Numbered from the stretch's first letter, positions 8,919 to 18,843 are shown. The stretch: DNA of 64,000 nt from Tsuneonella troitsensis (GCF_001441535.1 NZ_LMAU01000003.1:434001-498000); one strand, 5' to 3'. Notes: generated by a model from the sequence alone, not told the origin. Translations and numbers: made by a program.

Positions 8919-10616
8919 CTAACCGTGTGCGACGTCGGCCTCGCGCGGGCTAGGATCGCGGTTGCTTGCGGTCAAGCGGGGCAGAGTGAGGACCAGGCTG
9001 CCCGCATCGCGCACCAGGTCGCCGCCGAGCGCCTTGGCTTCCGCACGCGCGAGGCGCAGGGCGAAGCCTGCCCCGAACATTCCCGCACTCACCGCTCCGC
9101 CCCCGGCGCGGGTGTCTACGGCAAAGATGTCGTCGGCCTGCGCCAGCGACGCGGGCAGGGCGGCGACGAGCCGCACCGGGCCGCTCGCGTGATCGAGCGT
9201 CAGGGCAATCTCTTCGCCGGCGGCGGTCGCTCCGGTCAGAGTCGCCAGCAGGCGCCAGCCGAGAATCTCGGCGTCATGCGTGGAAAGCGGCACCTGCGTC
9301 GGTTCGGTGGAACCGAGCACGACGAGGCGCGCGCCGCGCGGACGCAGCACCTCGCCGAGCTGGTCGGCGAGCTGACACACGACGCCTGCCCAGTCCGCGT
9401 CGCCCGTTTCGGGCACCAGCGCGCCGCTTTCCAGCCGAGCGAGCCGATCGAGTTCGTCGAACCCTGCCAGAATGCGCGCGGCATCCCCGGCGATCGTGGC
9501 GGCTAGCGCGCGATATTCGTGCGGTGTCGGCCCGAAGAGCTGCTGCTGGATGACTTCGGCAAACCCCTGGATCGCGTTTACCGGCGTCTTCAGTTCGTGC
9601 AGCAACTGCCGCATCCGGTCGCTCGCACGATCGGGCGCGCCAAGGTTTTCGCTCGCCAGCGGTGGGCGGCGAAACCGACCGGCGTAGCCGATGAACTGTC
9701 CGCCCAGTTCGCCGAAGCGCGGAGCCGCATCGATCACCCAGTCGCCCGCGATTGCTGGAGCACCGTCCAATTGCGTACGGTGGGATGCGATGGGCTGCTG
9801 TCGGTACGCGTCGCCTGCAGCCGGCTGCAGCAATGCTCCGACAACCATCGGCGCGACGCGCGGTTCGGCCCATTCGATCCGGCCCTGCGCATCCGTGCTG
9901 AAGGCGAACCCTTCGATCCGGACGACGCCGCCTTCGCCGCGCTCGCCAAGAGGGAGCATGGGATCGTCGTCGCGCTGTCCGGGGTGAGCGGCGCGGTGCT
10001 TGCGGAAGGCCTCGATCCGCTTGACGAGAGCGCCGATGGCGCTGTCGTCCGCCGCCTGGAGCGGCGCCGCCACTTCGTCATCCGCAAGATCGTTTGCCGG
10101 AACGGGGCGGGCGGGAGGACCGACAGGCGGCGTGGCTGTCTCCCGATCCACAGCCGGCGCTGCTGCATCGCCATCGGGTCGGGGAAGGCCGCGATCGCGG
10201 ATGCCCAGTCGTTCGAGCAGGTCCTGCGTCTGCATGGGAAGGTCGCGCCGCAAGCGCAAGAAGCCCCTGGCGCGGATCGGTAGGCGCGGGATCACCGCTT
10301 CCCAGTCCTCGACCGTTAGCTGGGCCACGCTCAGCGCGGCAGAGGCCACTTCCGGCTCGTCTTCGGCGAGGTGAAGCGCGAGTTCCGGGTTGCGAAAGCG
10401 CTGGCCCGGCTCGCGAAGCATCGCGGCGCGCTCGGCTGCCGGCAGCGCTTCGCCTAGCGCGGCCAGCCGAATCCATGCTGCCGCCATCAAGTTCTCGTCG
10501 CGGCCCTGCCGACGGTGGCCGAGCAGGTCGAGCAACTGGCGAAACTGGGTGCGCGCAGACCGTTCGCCGGAAGCGCGATGGCGCAGTACCGTGGCGAGGC
10601 GATCGTCGAAGTGCAT
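8919..10616 (-). CDS. Histidine-kinase-like protein with a degenerate ATPase domain
   Basis: 565 residues from the ATG at 10616, which has GGAG upstream. No transmembrane segments are evident, so it is probably cytosolic. The N-terminal third is helical and Arg/Leu-rich, followed by a Pro-rich linker and a PAS-like strand region (GFAFSTDAQGRIEWAEPRV). A HisKA phosphoacceptor helix is clear: LLHELKTPVNAIQGFAEVIQ, with the conserved H, E and P. The C-terminal domain only loosely matches HATPase_c: the N-box asparagine is not visible (WRLLATLTGATAAGEEI), and only a G2-like GMFGAGFALRLARAEAKALGG remains. It could be a weak kinase, a phosphatase, or a scaffold. It is in an operon with the deacetylase-like gene. 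Confidence 0.75.
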   Translation of the reverse strand: MHFDDRLATVLRHRASGERSARTQFRQLLDLLGHRRQGRDENLMAAAWIRLAALGEALPAAERAAMLREPGQRFRNPELALHLAEDEPEVASAALSVAQLTVEDWEAVIPRLPIRARGFLRLRRDLPMQTQDLLERLGIRDRGLPRPDGDAAAPAVDRETATPPVGPPARPVPANDLADDEVAAPLQAADDSAIGALVKRIEAFRKHRAAHPGQRDDDPMLPLGERGEGGVVRIEGFAFSTDAQGRIEWAEPRVAPMVVGALLQPAAGDAYRQQPIASHRTQLDGAPAIAGDWVIDAAPRFGELGGQFIGYAGRFRRPPLASENLGAPDRASDRMRQLLHELKTPVNAIQGFAEVIQQQLFGPTPHEYRALAATIAGDAARILAGFDELDRLARLESGALVPETGDADWAGVVCQLADQLGEVLRPRGARLVVLGSTEPTQVPLSTHDAEILGWRLLATLTGATAAGEEIALTLDHASGPVRLVAALPASLAQADDIFAVDTRAGGGAVSAGMFGAGFALRLARAEAKALGGDLVRDAGSLVLTLPRLTASNRDPSPREADVAHG

Positions 10617-10827
10617 GCTGCTCCAGTTGTGGCGATCCGGCGCCGAACGAACAACCACCGGGATGGTGTGCTACCACGCGCGAAAGCATCGCACACGGGG
10701 TAACGGGGCCGCGTTGCAAAGCGGGACAATTGCTGGCAGGAACAATAAAATTATCCGGCGGCGCGACTCGGCGTCGCCTTAATTGCCCGGACAGAGGCCG
10801 GGTGTGGCACGGTCCGGGGGCGCGGTA

Positions 10828-11292
10828 ATGGCCAATTTAGACGATATCGACCGGAAATTGCTGGCTGAATTGCAGGCCGAGGGGCGTGTAACCAACGTCG
10901 AACTCGCCAGCCGGGTCGGATTGACCGCGCCGCCCTGCCTTCGCCGCGTTCGCTCACTCGAGGAAGAAGGCGTTATCCGCGGTTATCATGCGGACCTCGA
11001 CCCGTCGAAGCTGGGTTTCGCGATCACCGTGTTCGCAATGGTGAGCCTGAAGAGCCAGGCCGAATCGGCGCTGCGCGAGTTCGAGGATCACATGAAGGCG
11101 CTTCCCGAAGTGCGCGAGTGCCACATGCTCAACGGCGAGATCGACTTCATCCTCAAGATCGTCAGCCAGGACCTGCAGAGCTTCCAGGAATTCCTGACCA
11201 GCAAGCTGACCCCGGCACCCAACGTCGACAGCGTGAAGACTTCGCTGACGATCCGCACCGCCAAGCACGAGCCTGGCGTCCCGCTGGAGTGA
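10828..11292 (+). CDS. Lrp/AsnC family transcriptional regulator
   Basis: 154 residues, the usual family length, from the ATG at 10828 with a G-rich ribosome binding site. The N-terminal helix-turn-helix is LDDIDRKLLAELQAEGRVTNVELASRVGLTAPPCLRRVRSLEEEG (residues 3-47), followed by the RAM ligand-binding/oligomerisation domain (ITVFAMVSLKSQAE ... VRECHMLNGEIDFILKI). Members are octameric amino-acid-responsive regulators, and its target is not evident locally. A small membrane protein follows 5 nt downstream and is likely co-transcribed. Confidence 0.93.
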   Translation: MANLDDIDRKLLAELQAEGRVTNVELASRVGLTAPPCLRRVRSLEEEGVIRGYHADLDPSKLGFAITVFAMVSLKSQAESALREFEDHMKALPEVRECHMLNGEIDFILKIVSQDLQSFQEFLTSKLTPAPNVDSVKTSLTIRTAKHEPGVPLE

Positions 11293-11297
11293 CTGCA

Positions 11298-11669
11298 ATG
11301 CCCGATTGGGCAGCGTCGATGGCGGTGATGATCGGTGCGCTCGCAATCCAGGCGGCGCATACTTGGTGGACAGACCAAGTCCTGCCCAAACGATTGACGA
11401 AGCTGCCTTTCTGGCGTCAATCATGGCCCCGCCCGATCGAGCTGACCTCGCGTCGCGAGAGCCTTTGGTTCTTCGTGTGGCTTTTCGCGGGCCTGGTGGC
11501 AGTGACCGCGTGGGTCGTGACCTATCCGGGCCGACCGCTTCTGCCGGCAGCGATCATCGGCGCGACGGTCTTCACGACAGTGCATACCGTGTGGATGGTC
11601 CGCCTTCGCCTGTGGGCGCGCGGCGAGACAAGGCGCCGGGCCGCCAGGGCGAAAATCAAATCCGGGTGA
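11298..11669 (+). CDS. Hypothetical membrane protein
   Basis: 123 residues, beginning 5 nt after the Lrp stop. It has three hydrophobic stretches: residues 4-18 (WAASMAVMIGALAIQ), SLWFFVWLFAGLVAVTAWVV in the middle, and [21 protein letters not shown] basic cytoplasmic tail (LRLWARGETRRRAARAKIK) ends the protein. I do not recognise the family. Its coupling to the Lrp gene suggests shared expression, but no function is implied. Confidence 0.7.
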   Translation: MPDWAASMAVMIGALAIQAAHTWWTDQVLPKRLTKLPFWRQSWPRPIELTSRRESLWFFVWLFAGLVAVTAWVVTYPGRPLLPAAIIGATVFTTVHTVWMVRLRLWARGETRRRAARAKIKSG

Positions 11670-11741
11670 GAGACTGGTGGCAAAGGCTCCGGGAACGAGC
11701 CCGAAAGGAGACGGTCGGAACGCGAAATCTCCGCATTCGGC

Positions 11742-13088
<1,347 letters not shown>

Positions 13089-13095
13089 GCGCGGA

Positions 13096-13581
13096 TCAGC
13101 CGATCACGACGAGCGGCTGGTCGAACTCGACCGGCTGGGCGGTCTCGACGAGGATCGCCCTGATCGTACCCGCCTTGTCGGCGGCGATCGGGTTCATGAC
13201 CTTCATCGCTTCAATAATCAAAAGGGTATCGCCCTGGCTCACCGTGTCGCCGACTTTCACGAACGGCGCGGCGCCGGGTTCGGGGGTTAGATAGACGGTG
13301 CCGACCATCGGCGACTTCAGCGCGCCGGCGACGTCGGCGGAAGGCTCGGCAGCAACCGGGGCCGCAGCGGACGGCGCCGCGGCGGCAGGAGCCGCCGGCG
13401 CCATCGCCATCGGCGCAGACATCGTTACGCCGCCGCGCGCCACGCGAACCTTGCGGTCGCCGTCTTCAACCTCGATTTCGGTCAGCCCGGTTTCGGCAAG
13501 CAGTTCGGCGAGTTCGCGTACCAGCTTGGTATCGACGTTCATGCCCGAGCTGCGCCCGGCAGCGCCCTTGGTATCGGCCAT
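13096..13581 (-). CDS. accB: Biotin carboxyl carrier protein of acetyl-CoA carboxylase
   Basis: 161 residues with start ATG at 13581 (AGGG four bases upstream); an internal ATG at 13542 is an alternative and would remove 13 residues. The protein has a helical N-terminal region, an Ala/Pro-rich flexible linker (residues ~58-85), and the biotinyl domain with EAMKVMNPI, in which the Lys is the biotin site. It carries carboxybiotin between AccC and the AccAD transferase. It sits between aroQ and accC on the same strand. Confidence 0.96.
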   Translation of the reverse strand: MADTKGAAGRSSGMNVDTKLVRELAELLAETGLTEIEVEDGDRKVRVARGGVTMSAPMAMAPAAPAAAAPSAAAPVAAEPSADVAGALKSPMVGTVYLTPEPGAAPFVKVGDTVSQGDTLLIIEAMKVMNPIAADKAGTIRAILVETAQPVEFDQPLVVIG

Positions 13582-13649
13582 TGTGTGCCCTTTGTAATGT
13601 CAGGCGGGTGCCTATGCGCGGCTCGTCCGGCGCTGGCAAGTATGTGACG

Positions 13650-14102
13650 CTAGAGCAGCGCGGCCTTTTCCAGCGCGACGACGTAGCTTTGCGGGCCGAG
13701 GCCCTTGACCTCGTCCGCTGCCGCCATGCCGACATAAGATATATGTCGGAACGGTTCGCGGTTGGTGGGATCCGACAGGTGGACCTCGATCACGGGAACG
13801 GCGATCGCCTTGATCGCGTCGAGGAGCGCGATCGACGTATGGGTATAGGCGCCCGCGTTGAGCAGCACGGCCCGCGCCCCATCGGCGTTCGCCTCGTGCA
13901 GCCAGTCGATCAGGTGCCCCTCGTGGTTGGACTGGCGCACGTCGACTTCCAGACCGAGCTCGCGCGCCCTGTCCTCCAGCATTCCGGCTATATCGTCGAG
14001 CGTGGCCGACCCGTAGATTTCCGGTTCGCGTGTGCCGAGCAGGTTCAGGTTGGGGCCGTTGAGGACCATGACGACGTTCGATGGTTTGGGGTTCGATGCC
14101 AT
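13650..14102 (-). CDS. aroQ: 3-dehydroquinate dehydratase, type II
   Basis: 150 residues, typical for the type II dodecameric enzyme. The signature VLNGPNLNLLGTREPEIYG (residues 12-30) contains the catalytic loop Arg and Tyr; NAGAYTHTSIALLDAI supplies the Asn; EVHLSDPTNREPFRH supplies the His and Arg that hold the carboxylate. It converts 3-dehydroquinate to 3-dehydroshikimate in the shikimate pathway. It is first in the aroQ-accB-accC order common in alphaproteobacteria, 68 nt before accB. Confidence 0.96.
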   Translation of the reverse strand: MASNPKPSNVVMVLNGPNLNLLGTREPEIYGSATLDDIAGMLEDRARELGLEVDVRQSNHEGHLIDWLHEANADGARAVLLNAGAYTHTSIALLDAIKAIAVPVIEVHLSDPTNREPFRHISYVGMAAADEVKGLGPQSYVVALEKAALL

Positions 14103-14229
14103 GCGTTCCGCTTAGCGGGTGCTCGCACGCCGGGGAAGCGTGCGAAAGCGCACCATCCCGTGGTCGGACCCCGGAACACGACTGTCGCTCACCGATTGAT
14201 GATATAACCGAAACAGCCGGAGACTTGCC

Positions 14230-14655
14230 GTGAAGCGCACCCATTTCGTCATCCTGCCCCTCGCCGTCGCGGCGCTGGCGGCCTGCCAGTCCGAGGCCGA
14301 GAAACAGGCCGACGCAACCGAGGACCGGATCGAGCAGCAGGCAGATCAGAGCGCGGCGGCGGCAGGCGATGCGGTCGCGGCGCTGGGCCTGACCGAACGG
14401 CAATTGCTCGACGGAGAACTGGTGACCGCGGACGGAACCGAACTCGGCGATATCGAACAGGTTCGTCGCGACGCGGGCGGGGCGGTGACCTCGCTGGTGG
14501 TCGAGATCGAGGACAGCAGCCCCGATCGCTACGTCGACGTTCCGCTTGCCGGGCTTACGGTCCGCCAGGGTTCGATGGACGATCCCGACATCCAGACCAC
14601 CATGACCGCCCAGGCGCTGGCCGCTTTGCCCGACTTCACACCGGGAGCGCCATGA
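14230..14655 (+). CDS. Putative lipoprotein of unknown function
   Basis: 141 residues from a GTG start. The lipobox is clear: a basic N-terminus, a hydrophobic core, then LAAC with the lipidated Cys at residue 19. An Ala/Gln/Glu-rich helical stretch follows (EKQADATEDRIEQQADQSAA). The C-terminal ~80 residues (LVTADGTELGDIEQVRRDAGGAVTSLVVEIE) look like a PRC-barrel-type beta domain, though weakly. It is probably anchored in the outer or inner membrane facing the periplasm. It is convergent with the holin gene 28 nt away. Function is unknown. Confidence 0.75.
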   Translation: MKRTHFVILPLAVAALAACQSEAEKQADATEDRIEQQADQSAAAAGDAVAALGLTERQLLDGELVTADGTELGDIEQVRRDAGGAVTSLVVEIEDSSPDRYVDVPLAGLTVRQGSMDDPDIQTTMTAQALAALPDFTPGAP

Positions 14656-14683
14656 TCGAAGGCGATGCGCGGGGCGTTCAGCG

Positions 14684-15097
14684 TCAGGTCTCGACGCCCT
14701 TTACCTTCCCCCACTGGCGGGCGGCGGTGTAGCCGAGATAGCCCGTGCCGAAGAGCGCGTAGAGTTCTTCGGGCAGTCCGCGCAGGTATGCGGTCATTGC
14801 GCCCGCGATCTTTCCCGCCGCGTCGGGCGCGAATCGCGATAGCACCCCGACGGGGAGCGCCCAGAGCAGCATAACGTACATGACGTAGAGGAAGCTCGGC
14901 CGCGCGCGGCTGGTCCAGGGGTCGCTCGATCGCGCCTCGCTGATGATGGCGGACAGCCGCCCCTCGATCTGGCGGAGCTCGTGCGTGCCCTCCATCTCGA
15001 TCAGCGCGAGCTTCGCCTTCGCGCGGGCTTCTTTGTCGGGAATGATCTTGTCGATGATGGATGCGATTGGGCCGACGAGGATTTCGAGAACGGGCAT
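14684..15097 (-). CDS. GTA-type 3-TM holin (lysis/release protein)
   Basis: 137 residues with GGAG 9 nt before the ATG. The N-terminus is an amphipathic segment (MPVLEILVGPIASIIDKIIP), then a charged helix (KEARAKAKLALIEMEGTHEL), then a long hydrophobic segment FLYVMYVMLLWALPVGVLSR, and a C-terminal region ending RQWGKVKGVET. This order matches the holin-of-3-TMs family named for gene-transfer-agent release (GTA_holin_3TM, PF11351). Holins open the inner membrane so that an endolysin reaches the wall. No endolysin or capsid gene is next to it. In Rhodobacter the GTA lysis genes are also unlinked from the structural cluster. Its promoter resembles that of the DUF6456 gene at 25225. Confidence 0.78.
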   Translation of the reverse strand: MPVLEILVGPIASIIDKIIPDKEARAKAKLALIEMEGTHELRQIEGRLSAIISEARSSDPWTSRARPSFLYVMYVMLLWALPVGVLSRFAPDAAGKIAGAMTAYLRGLPEELYALFGTGYLGYTAARQWGKVKGVET

Positions 15098-15124
15098 GAG
15101 GCGATCTCCTGATTCGCAGAATGA

Positions 15125-15152
15125 CTAACCAAATGGGTTTGTGTAGGAAAAT
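15125..15152 (-). promoter_or_regulatory. Composite promoter element of the holin gene
   Basis: Read on the minus strand, ATTTTCCTACA (15152-15142) is followed by AAACCCATTTGGTTAG (15140-15125). The TTTGG ends 31 nt before the holin ATG. The 11-mer is identical to 25168-25178 upstream of the DUF6456 gene, and the 16-mer matches 15 of 16 bases of 25164-25149 next to the XRE gene. I infer a shared regulator site. The transcription start is unknown. Confidence 0.65.
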
Positions 15153-15229
15153 AGTATCTCCAAATTCGCAAACATTGATTGCGTTTGACTTGCAGGGTTC
15201 AGATTCGCAAAACGCCGCAGGTGAAACCC

Positions 15230-16990
15230 ATGTTGAAACATTTGTGCGGCTTTGCGGCCGCCTTCGCCCTGATTGCGACGGTGCCTTGCGCCGCGCAGGC
15301 GACACCCGCCGCGGGCGATGCCCGATTGCAGTCGCTCTATCAGGAGTACTGGGACTGGCAGGTCGCGGAGTCGGGCTCGATCGAAACGACAGACGGCGAA
15401 CTCGATCCGGGACCGACGATCCCCTCCGCCTCGCCGGAAGCCCATCGCGCACGGGCGGAAAAGGCTGCCGACTTCCGCCGCCGTCTCGACACGATCGATC
15501 CCGATTCCCTCTCGCCGGCCGAGCGCACCAATGCCGCGGTGCTTCGCGCCGTGCTGACCGAAACGATCGAGGACGCCCGCTTCTCCGAATGGGAAATGCC
15601 GTTCGACAGCGATTCGAATTTTTGGTCGTACTGGGACGCCAGCCGCGGCTTCGAAACGGTTGAGGAATACGATCGCTACATTGCCCGGATGCGCGCGCTG
15701 CCCCGATATTTCGACGAGCAGATCGCAAACGCGCGCGCAGGCCTAGCCCGCGGGTTCAGCGTCCCGAAGGTGACGTTGACGGGGCGCGACGCCTCGCTCG
15801 CGGCCTATACCGTCGCCGCTCCCGAGCAGTCTCCTTTCTGGAAGGCCTTCGCTGAAATGCCCGCGCGGTTTTCGTCCGAGGAGCGGAACCGCTTGCTGGC
15901 GGAAGGCCGGACCGCGATCGCGCAAAGCGTGACGCCCGCCTACGGCAAGTTGCTGAACTTCATTCGCGACGAATACACGCCTCGGGCGCGGACCACTCTC
16001 GCGGCCGAGGCGATGCCGGACGGCAAGGCCTATTATCGCCAGCAGATCCGCCAATACACCACGCTCGACCTCGGGCCGGACGAGGTTCACCGGATCGGCC
16101 TCGACGAAGTCGCCCGGATCGAAGGCGAAATGCGCAAGATCATGGCCGAGGTCGGATTTACGGGATCGATCGCCGACTTCAGCGACAAGCTGCGCACCGA
16201 TCCCCGCTTCATCGCGGCCACTCCCGACGAGTTGATGGGCGTATCGTCCTACGTCGCGAAGCGGGTGGACGGGCGATTGGCCGACTATTTCGGTTTCCTG
16301 CCCCGGCGGCGCTTCGCCATCCGTCCGGTGGCCGACGCGATCGCGCCCTTCTATACCGCCGGGAGGGGAGGGCTCGAAGCGTGCCAGATGAACACGCACG
16401 ACCTGCCGTCGCGCCCGCTCTACAACATTCCCGCGCTGACGCTGCACGAGTGCGCGCCGGGGCACAGCTTCCAGATGGCGTTCCAGCTGGAGCAGGGCGG
16501 ACAGCCCAGGTTCCGCCGCAACATCTATTTTTCCGGGATGGGCGAGGGCTGGGGACTCTACACCGAATTCCTCGGCGAAGAGATGGGCATCTATCGCACG
16601 CCGGAGGAGCGCTTCGGACGGCTGAGTTACGAAATGTGGCGCGCCGCCCGTCTGGTGATCGATACCGGCATTCACCATTACGGCTGGGACCGGGACAGGG
16701 CCATCGCCTACCTGGCGGATCGCACGGCCCTTTCGCGGCACGAAGTGGGCACCGAGATTGACCGATACATTTCTTGGCCCGGACAGGCGCTTGCCTACAA
16801 GCTGGGTGAAATGAGCATTCGTCGGATGCGCACCAAGGCCGAGGTGGCGCTCGGCAACCGGTTCGACATTCGCAAGTTCCACGACGTGGTCCTCGCCCTG
16901 GGCTCGGTCCCGTTGACCGAACTGGAGGCGCGAGTAGAAGCGTTCATCGCCGATGGCGGTCAGGGATTGTCCGGCGTAACGTACGACTGA
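15230..16990 (+). CDS. DUF885 family secreted metallopeptidase-like protein
   Basis: 586 residues from the ATG at 15230, which gives a signal peptide (MLKHLCGFAAAFALIATVPCAAQA); the frame to 15179 has no secretion signal. The protein has the long helical DUF885 architecture. Its hallmark zinc-site region is LTLHECAPGHSFQMAF, followed by GMGEGWGLYTEFLGEEMG, whose Glu is the expected further ligand. DUF885 proteins are periplasmic or secreted and are thought to be metallopeptidases of the M32/M3-like helical clan. It is divergent from the holin, with 132 bp between start codons. A LacI regulator follows. Confidence 0.88.
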   Translation: MLKHLCGFAAAFALIATVPCAAQATPAAGDARLQSLYQEYWDWQVAESGSIETTDGELDPGPTIPSASPEAHRARAEKAADFRRRLDTIDPDSLSPAERTNAAVLRAVLTETIEDARFSEWEMPFDSDSNFWSYWDASRGFETVEEYDRYIARMRALPRYFDEQIANARAGLARGFSVPKVTLTGRDASLAAYTVAAPEQSPFWKAFAEMPARFSSEERNRLLAEGRTAIAQSVTPAYGKLLNFIRDEYTPRARTTLAAEAMPDGKAYYRQQIRQYTTLDLGPDEVHRIGLDEVARIEGEMRKIMAEVGFTGSIADFSDKLRTDPRFIAATPDELMGVSSYVAKRVDGRLADYFGFLPRRRFAIRPVADAIAPFYTAGRGGLEACQMNTHDLPSRPLYNIPALTLHECAPGHSFQMAFQLEQGGQPRFRRNIYFSGMGEGWGLYTEFLGEEMGIYRTPEERFGRLSYEMWRAARLVIDTGIHHYGWDRDRAIAYLADRTALSRHEVGTEIDRYISWPGQALAYKLGEMSIRRMRTKAEVALGNRFDIRKFHDVVLALGSVPLTELEARVEAFIADGGQGLSGVTYD

Positions 16991-17007
16991 CGGGGGGTAT
17001 TGGCGGG

Positions 17008-18021
17008 GTGCGGCGCAGCCGGGTGACATCGTTCGACGTGGCCGAGGCGGCGGGCGTGAGTCAGTCGACCGTCAGCCGCGCACTGGCGGGATCGCCCTCG
17101 ATCACCGAGGAGACCCGCAGCCGTGTCGAAGCTGCCGCGGCCGCACTCGGCTACCACGTCGACGCGCGTGCGGCCCGCCTGCGCAGCGGACGGACGGGCA
17201 CGATGGCGATCGTCGTCGTGGGGCGAGCGGGCTCCGATCCGACGCGGGTAAGCGGCTTCCACTATGCATTGCTCGGTAGCACGTGCGCGGCAGCCGCCGA
17301 GTGCGGTTACCAGTCGCTGGTCGCGTTCCAGTCCGATCCGGGCGAATTCGCCTGGAACTACGTCGCTCAGGGGCAGGCCGACGGGTTGGTGGTGATGGGC
17401 ACCAGCGTGAACCGCGCCGCTTGGAACGACCTGCTCGCTACCGCGCCCCAGGGACCCGTCGCGGTATGGGGTGCGCCATTCGACGACGAGCGCTGGGTGC
17501 GCGCGGAGAATCGCGAAGGGGCGGTTCTGGCGGTGGAGCGGCTGATCGCCGCAGGACACAAACGGATCGGCTTTCTCGGCACGGTGGACGCGGAGCATCC
17601 GCAGTTCGCGGAGCGATACGAAGGTTATCGCGAAGCACTCGTCCGTCACGGACTCCCCGTCGGAGAACCATTGGCCGTCGTCGGCGATGACCGCGTAGCC
17701 GCGGGGCGCGAGGCGGTCGCAGCCATGCTTGGCGCACCCGATCCGCCGGACGCGATCTTCGCCGCGAACGATGCCATCGCGCTGGGCGCTTTAGAAGCGC
17801 TAGGCAGAACAGGCGCTCGAGTCCCCGAAGAGTTCGGGGTCGTCGGCTTTGACGGGCTTGCCGCCGGGGTCCACTCGCACCCTCCGCTGACAACGATCGA
17901 ACCCGATTTCGCCGAGGCCGGGCGGGCACTCGTGTCGCGCATCTGCTATCCCGATGTAGAACCGACGCGCCGGGTACCCGTGCGGCTGATCGAGCGAGGA
18001 AGCGTCCGCCCGGTGCGGTGA
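17008..18021 (+). CDS. LacI family transcriptional regulator
   Basis: 337 residues from a GTG start. The N-terminal LacI headpiece is complete: VTSFDVAEAAGVSQSTVSRALAG (residues 6-28), then the hinge helix region DARAARLRSGRTGT. The periplasmic-binding-protein-like effector domain follows, with DGLVVMGTS, the GHKRIGFLG strand, PDAIFAANDAIALGALEALG, and FGVVGFDG. Such proteins repress sugar or nucleoside catabolic operons. It begins 17 nt after the DUF885 gene and may be co-transcribed with it. No sugar operon is in sight, so the ligand is unknown. Confidence 0.92.
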   Translation: MRRSRVTSFDVAEAAGVSQSTVSRALAGSPSITEETRSRVEAAAAALGYHVDARAARLRSGRTGTMAIVVVGRAGSDPTRVSGFHYALLGSTCAAAAECGYQSLVAFQSDPGEFAWNYVAQGQADGLVVMGTSVNRAAWNDLLATAPQGPVAVWGAPFDDERWVRAENREGAVLAVERLIAAGHKRIGFLGTVDAEHPQFAERYEGYREALVRHGLPVGEPLAVVGDDRVAAGREAVAAMLGAPDPPDAIFAANDAIALGALEALGRTGARVPEEFGVVGFDGLAAGVHSHPPLTTIEPDFAEAGRALVSRICYPDVEPTRRVPVRLIERGSVRPVR

Positions 18022-18486
18022 TCAACTGGGCCGGGGCACAGCGGTGCTTACCTTCATCGCTTCCATCGAGAACGTGGAACTCACGTCGTTCAATCCAGGC
18101 ACTTCGCTGATTAGCCGCTGATAGATTCGGTCGTAATGCGCGATGTCGCGAACGCTGAGCTTCAGGAGATAATCGACCTCGCCCGCCATCCGGTGGCATT
18201 CGGTGATCTCGGGAATTGCCGCTACCCCGGCGGCAAAAGTGGCCAGCCATTCCGGATCGTGGCGTGCCGTGCGAATGGCGACGAAGACCGTCGTCGGCAG
18301 TCCGACCTTCGTCGGGTCGAGCACGGCGACCCGCCGCGCGATGACGCCCGCTTCTTCGAGCCGCTTGATCCGTCGCCAGCACGGGTTTGTCGAAAGGCCC
18401 ACCCGCTCTCCGACAGCCTGGATCGGAAGCGCGGCGTTTTCTTGCAGGACAGCGAGAATCGCCCAGTCGATAGAATCCAATTCCAC
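18022..18486 (-). CDS. Lrp/AsnC family transcriptional regulator
   Basis: 154 residues. Helix-turn-helix: LDSIDWAILAVLQENAALPIQAVGERVGLSTNPCWRRIKRLEEAG (residues 3-47); the RAM domain follows with TECHRMAGEVDYLLKL. It is tail-to-tail with the LacI gene, the stop codons being adjacent. On its 5' side it is divergent from a small DUF6356-type gene with 114 bp between them, which could be a regulated promoter. It is clearly different in sequence from the Lrp gene at 10828. Confidence 0.92.
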   Translation of the reverse strand: MELDSIDWAILAVLQENAALPIQAVGERVGLSTNPCWRRIKRLEEAGVIARRVAVLDPTKVGLPTTVFVAIRTARHDPEWLATFAAGVAAIPEITECHRMAGEVDYLLKLSVRDIAHYDRIYQRLISEVPGLNDVSSTFSMEAMKVSTAVPRPS

Positions 18487-18600
18487 GGTATTGGCCTTTC
18501 ATGGGATAGAACGTTGATCTTGATATTGATGACAGCAAGGTTTGGGAACAAATTTCATCGAAGCTGTGATATCTGTCCTTTGAAGCAAGGGAGGTTATCG

Positions 18601-18843
18601 ATGCGCTTGTCCGGCTATTTCCGCGATCACCCGGCCTCGGTGGGAGAGACCTATGGCGAGCACCTCGCCCACGCGAGCGGGTTCGGTTTGCGCATGATCG
18701 TCGGTGGCTTCGCCTGCATCCTGCACGGGCTGTTGCCGTTCCTGTTCGTGAAAACCGGTAGCAAGCAGGTGTCGGTCCTGCATGATCGGATGGTAACCAA
18801 CCGCAGCAAGCCGATGCCGGGAATTCTCGATTTCGTGATCTGA
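18601..18843 (+). CDS. DUF6356 family small membrane protein
   Basis: 80 residues with an excellent GGGAGG ribosome binding site 6 nt before the ATG. The opening MRLSGYFRDHPASVGETYGEHLAHA is the recognisable family pattern. A single transmembrane segment (MIVGGFACILHGLLPFLF, about residues 31-48) and the C-terminal LHDRMVTNRSK motif follow. The family is common in Sphingomonadales and Rhizobiales and has no assigned function; the conserved His/Arg suggest a membrane-associated binding site. It is divergent from the Lrp regulator and convergent with the desaturase-family gene. Confidence 0.82.
   Translation: MRLSGYFRDHPASVGETYGEHLAHASGFGLRMIVGGFACILHGLLPFLFVKTGSKQVSVLHDRMVTNRSKPMPGILDFVI

Noticed and set aside
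16381-16761. 126-codon plus-strand frame inside the DUF885 gene
   Set aside because: It lies wholly inside a well-supported gene in another frame and shows no domain.
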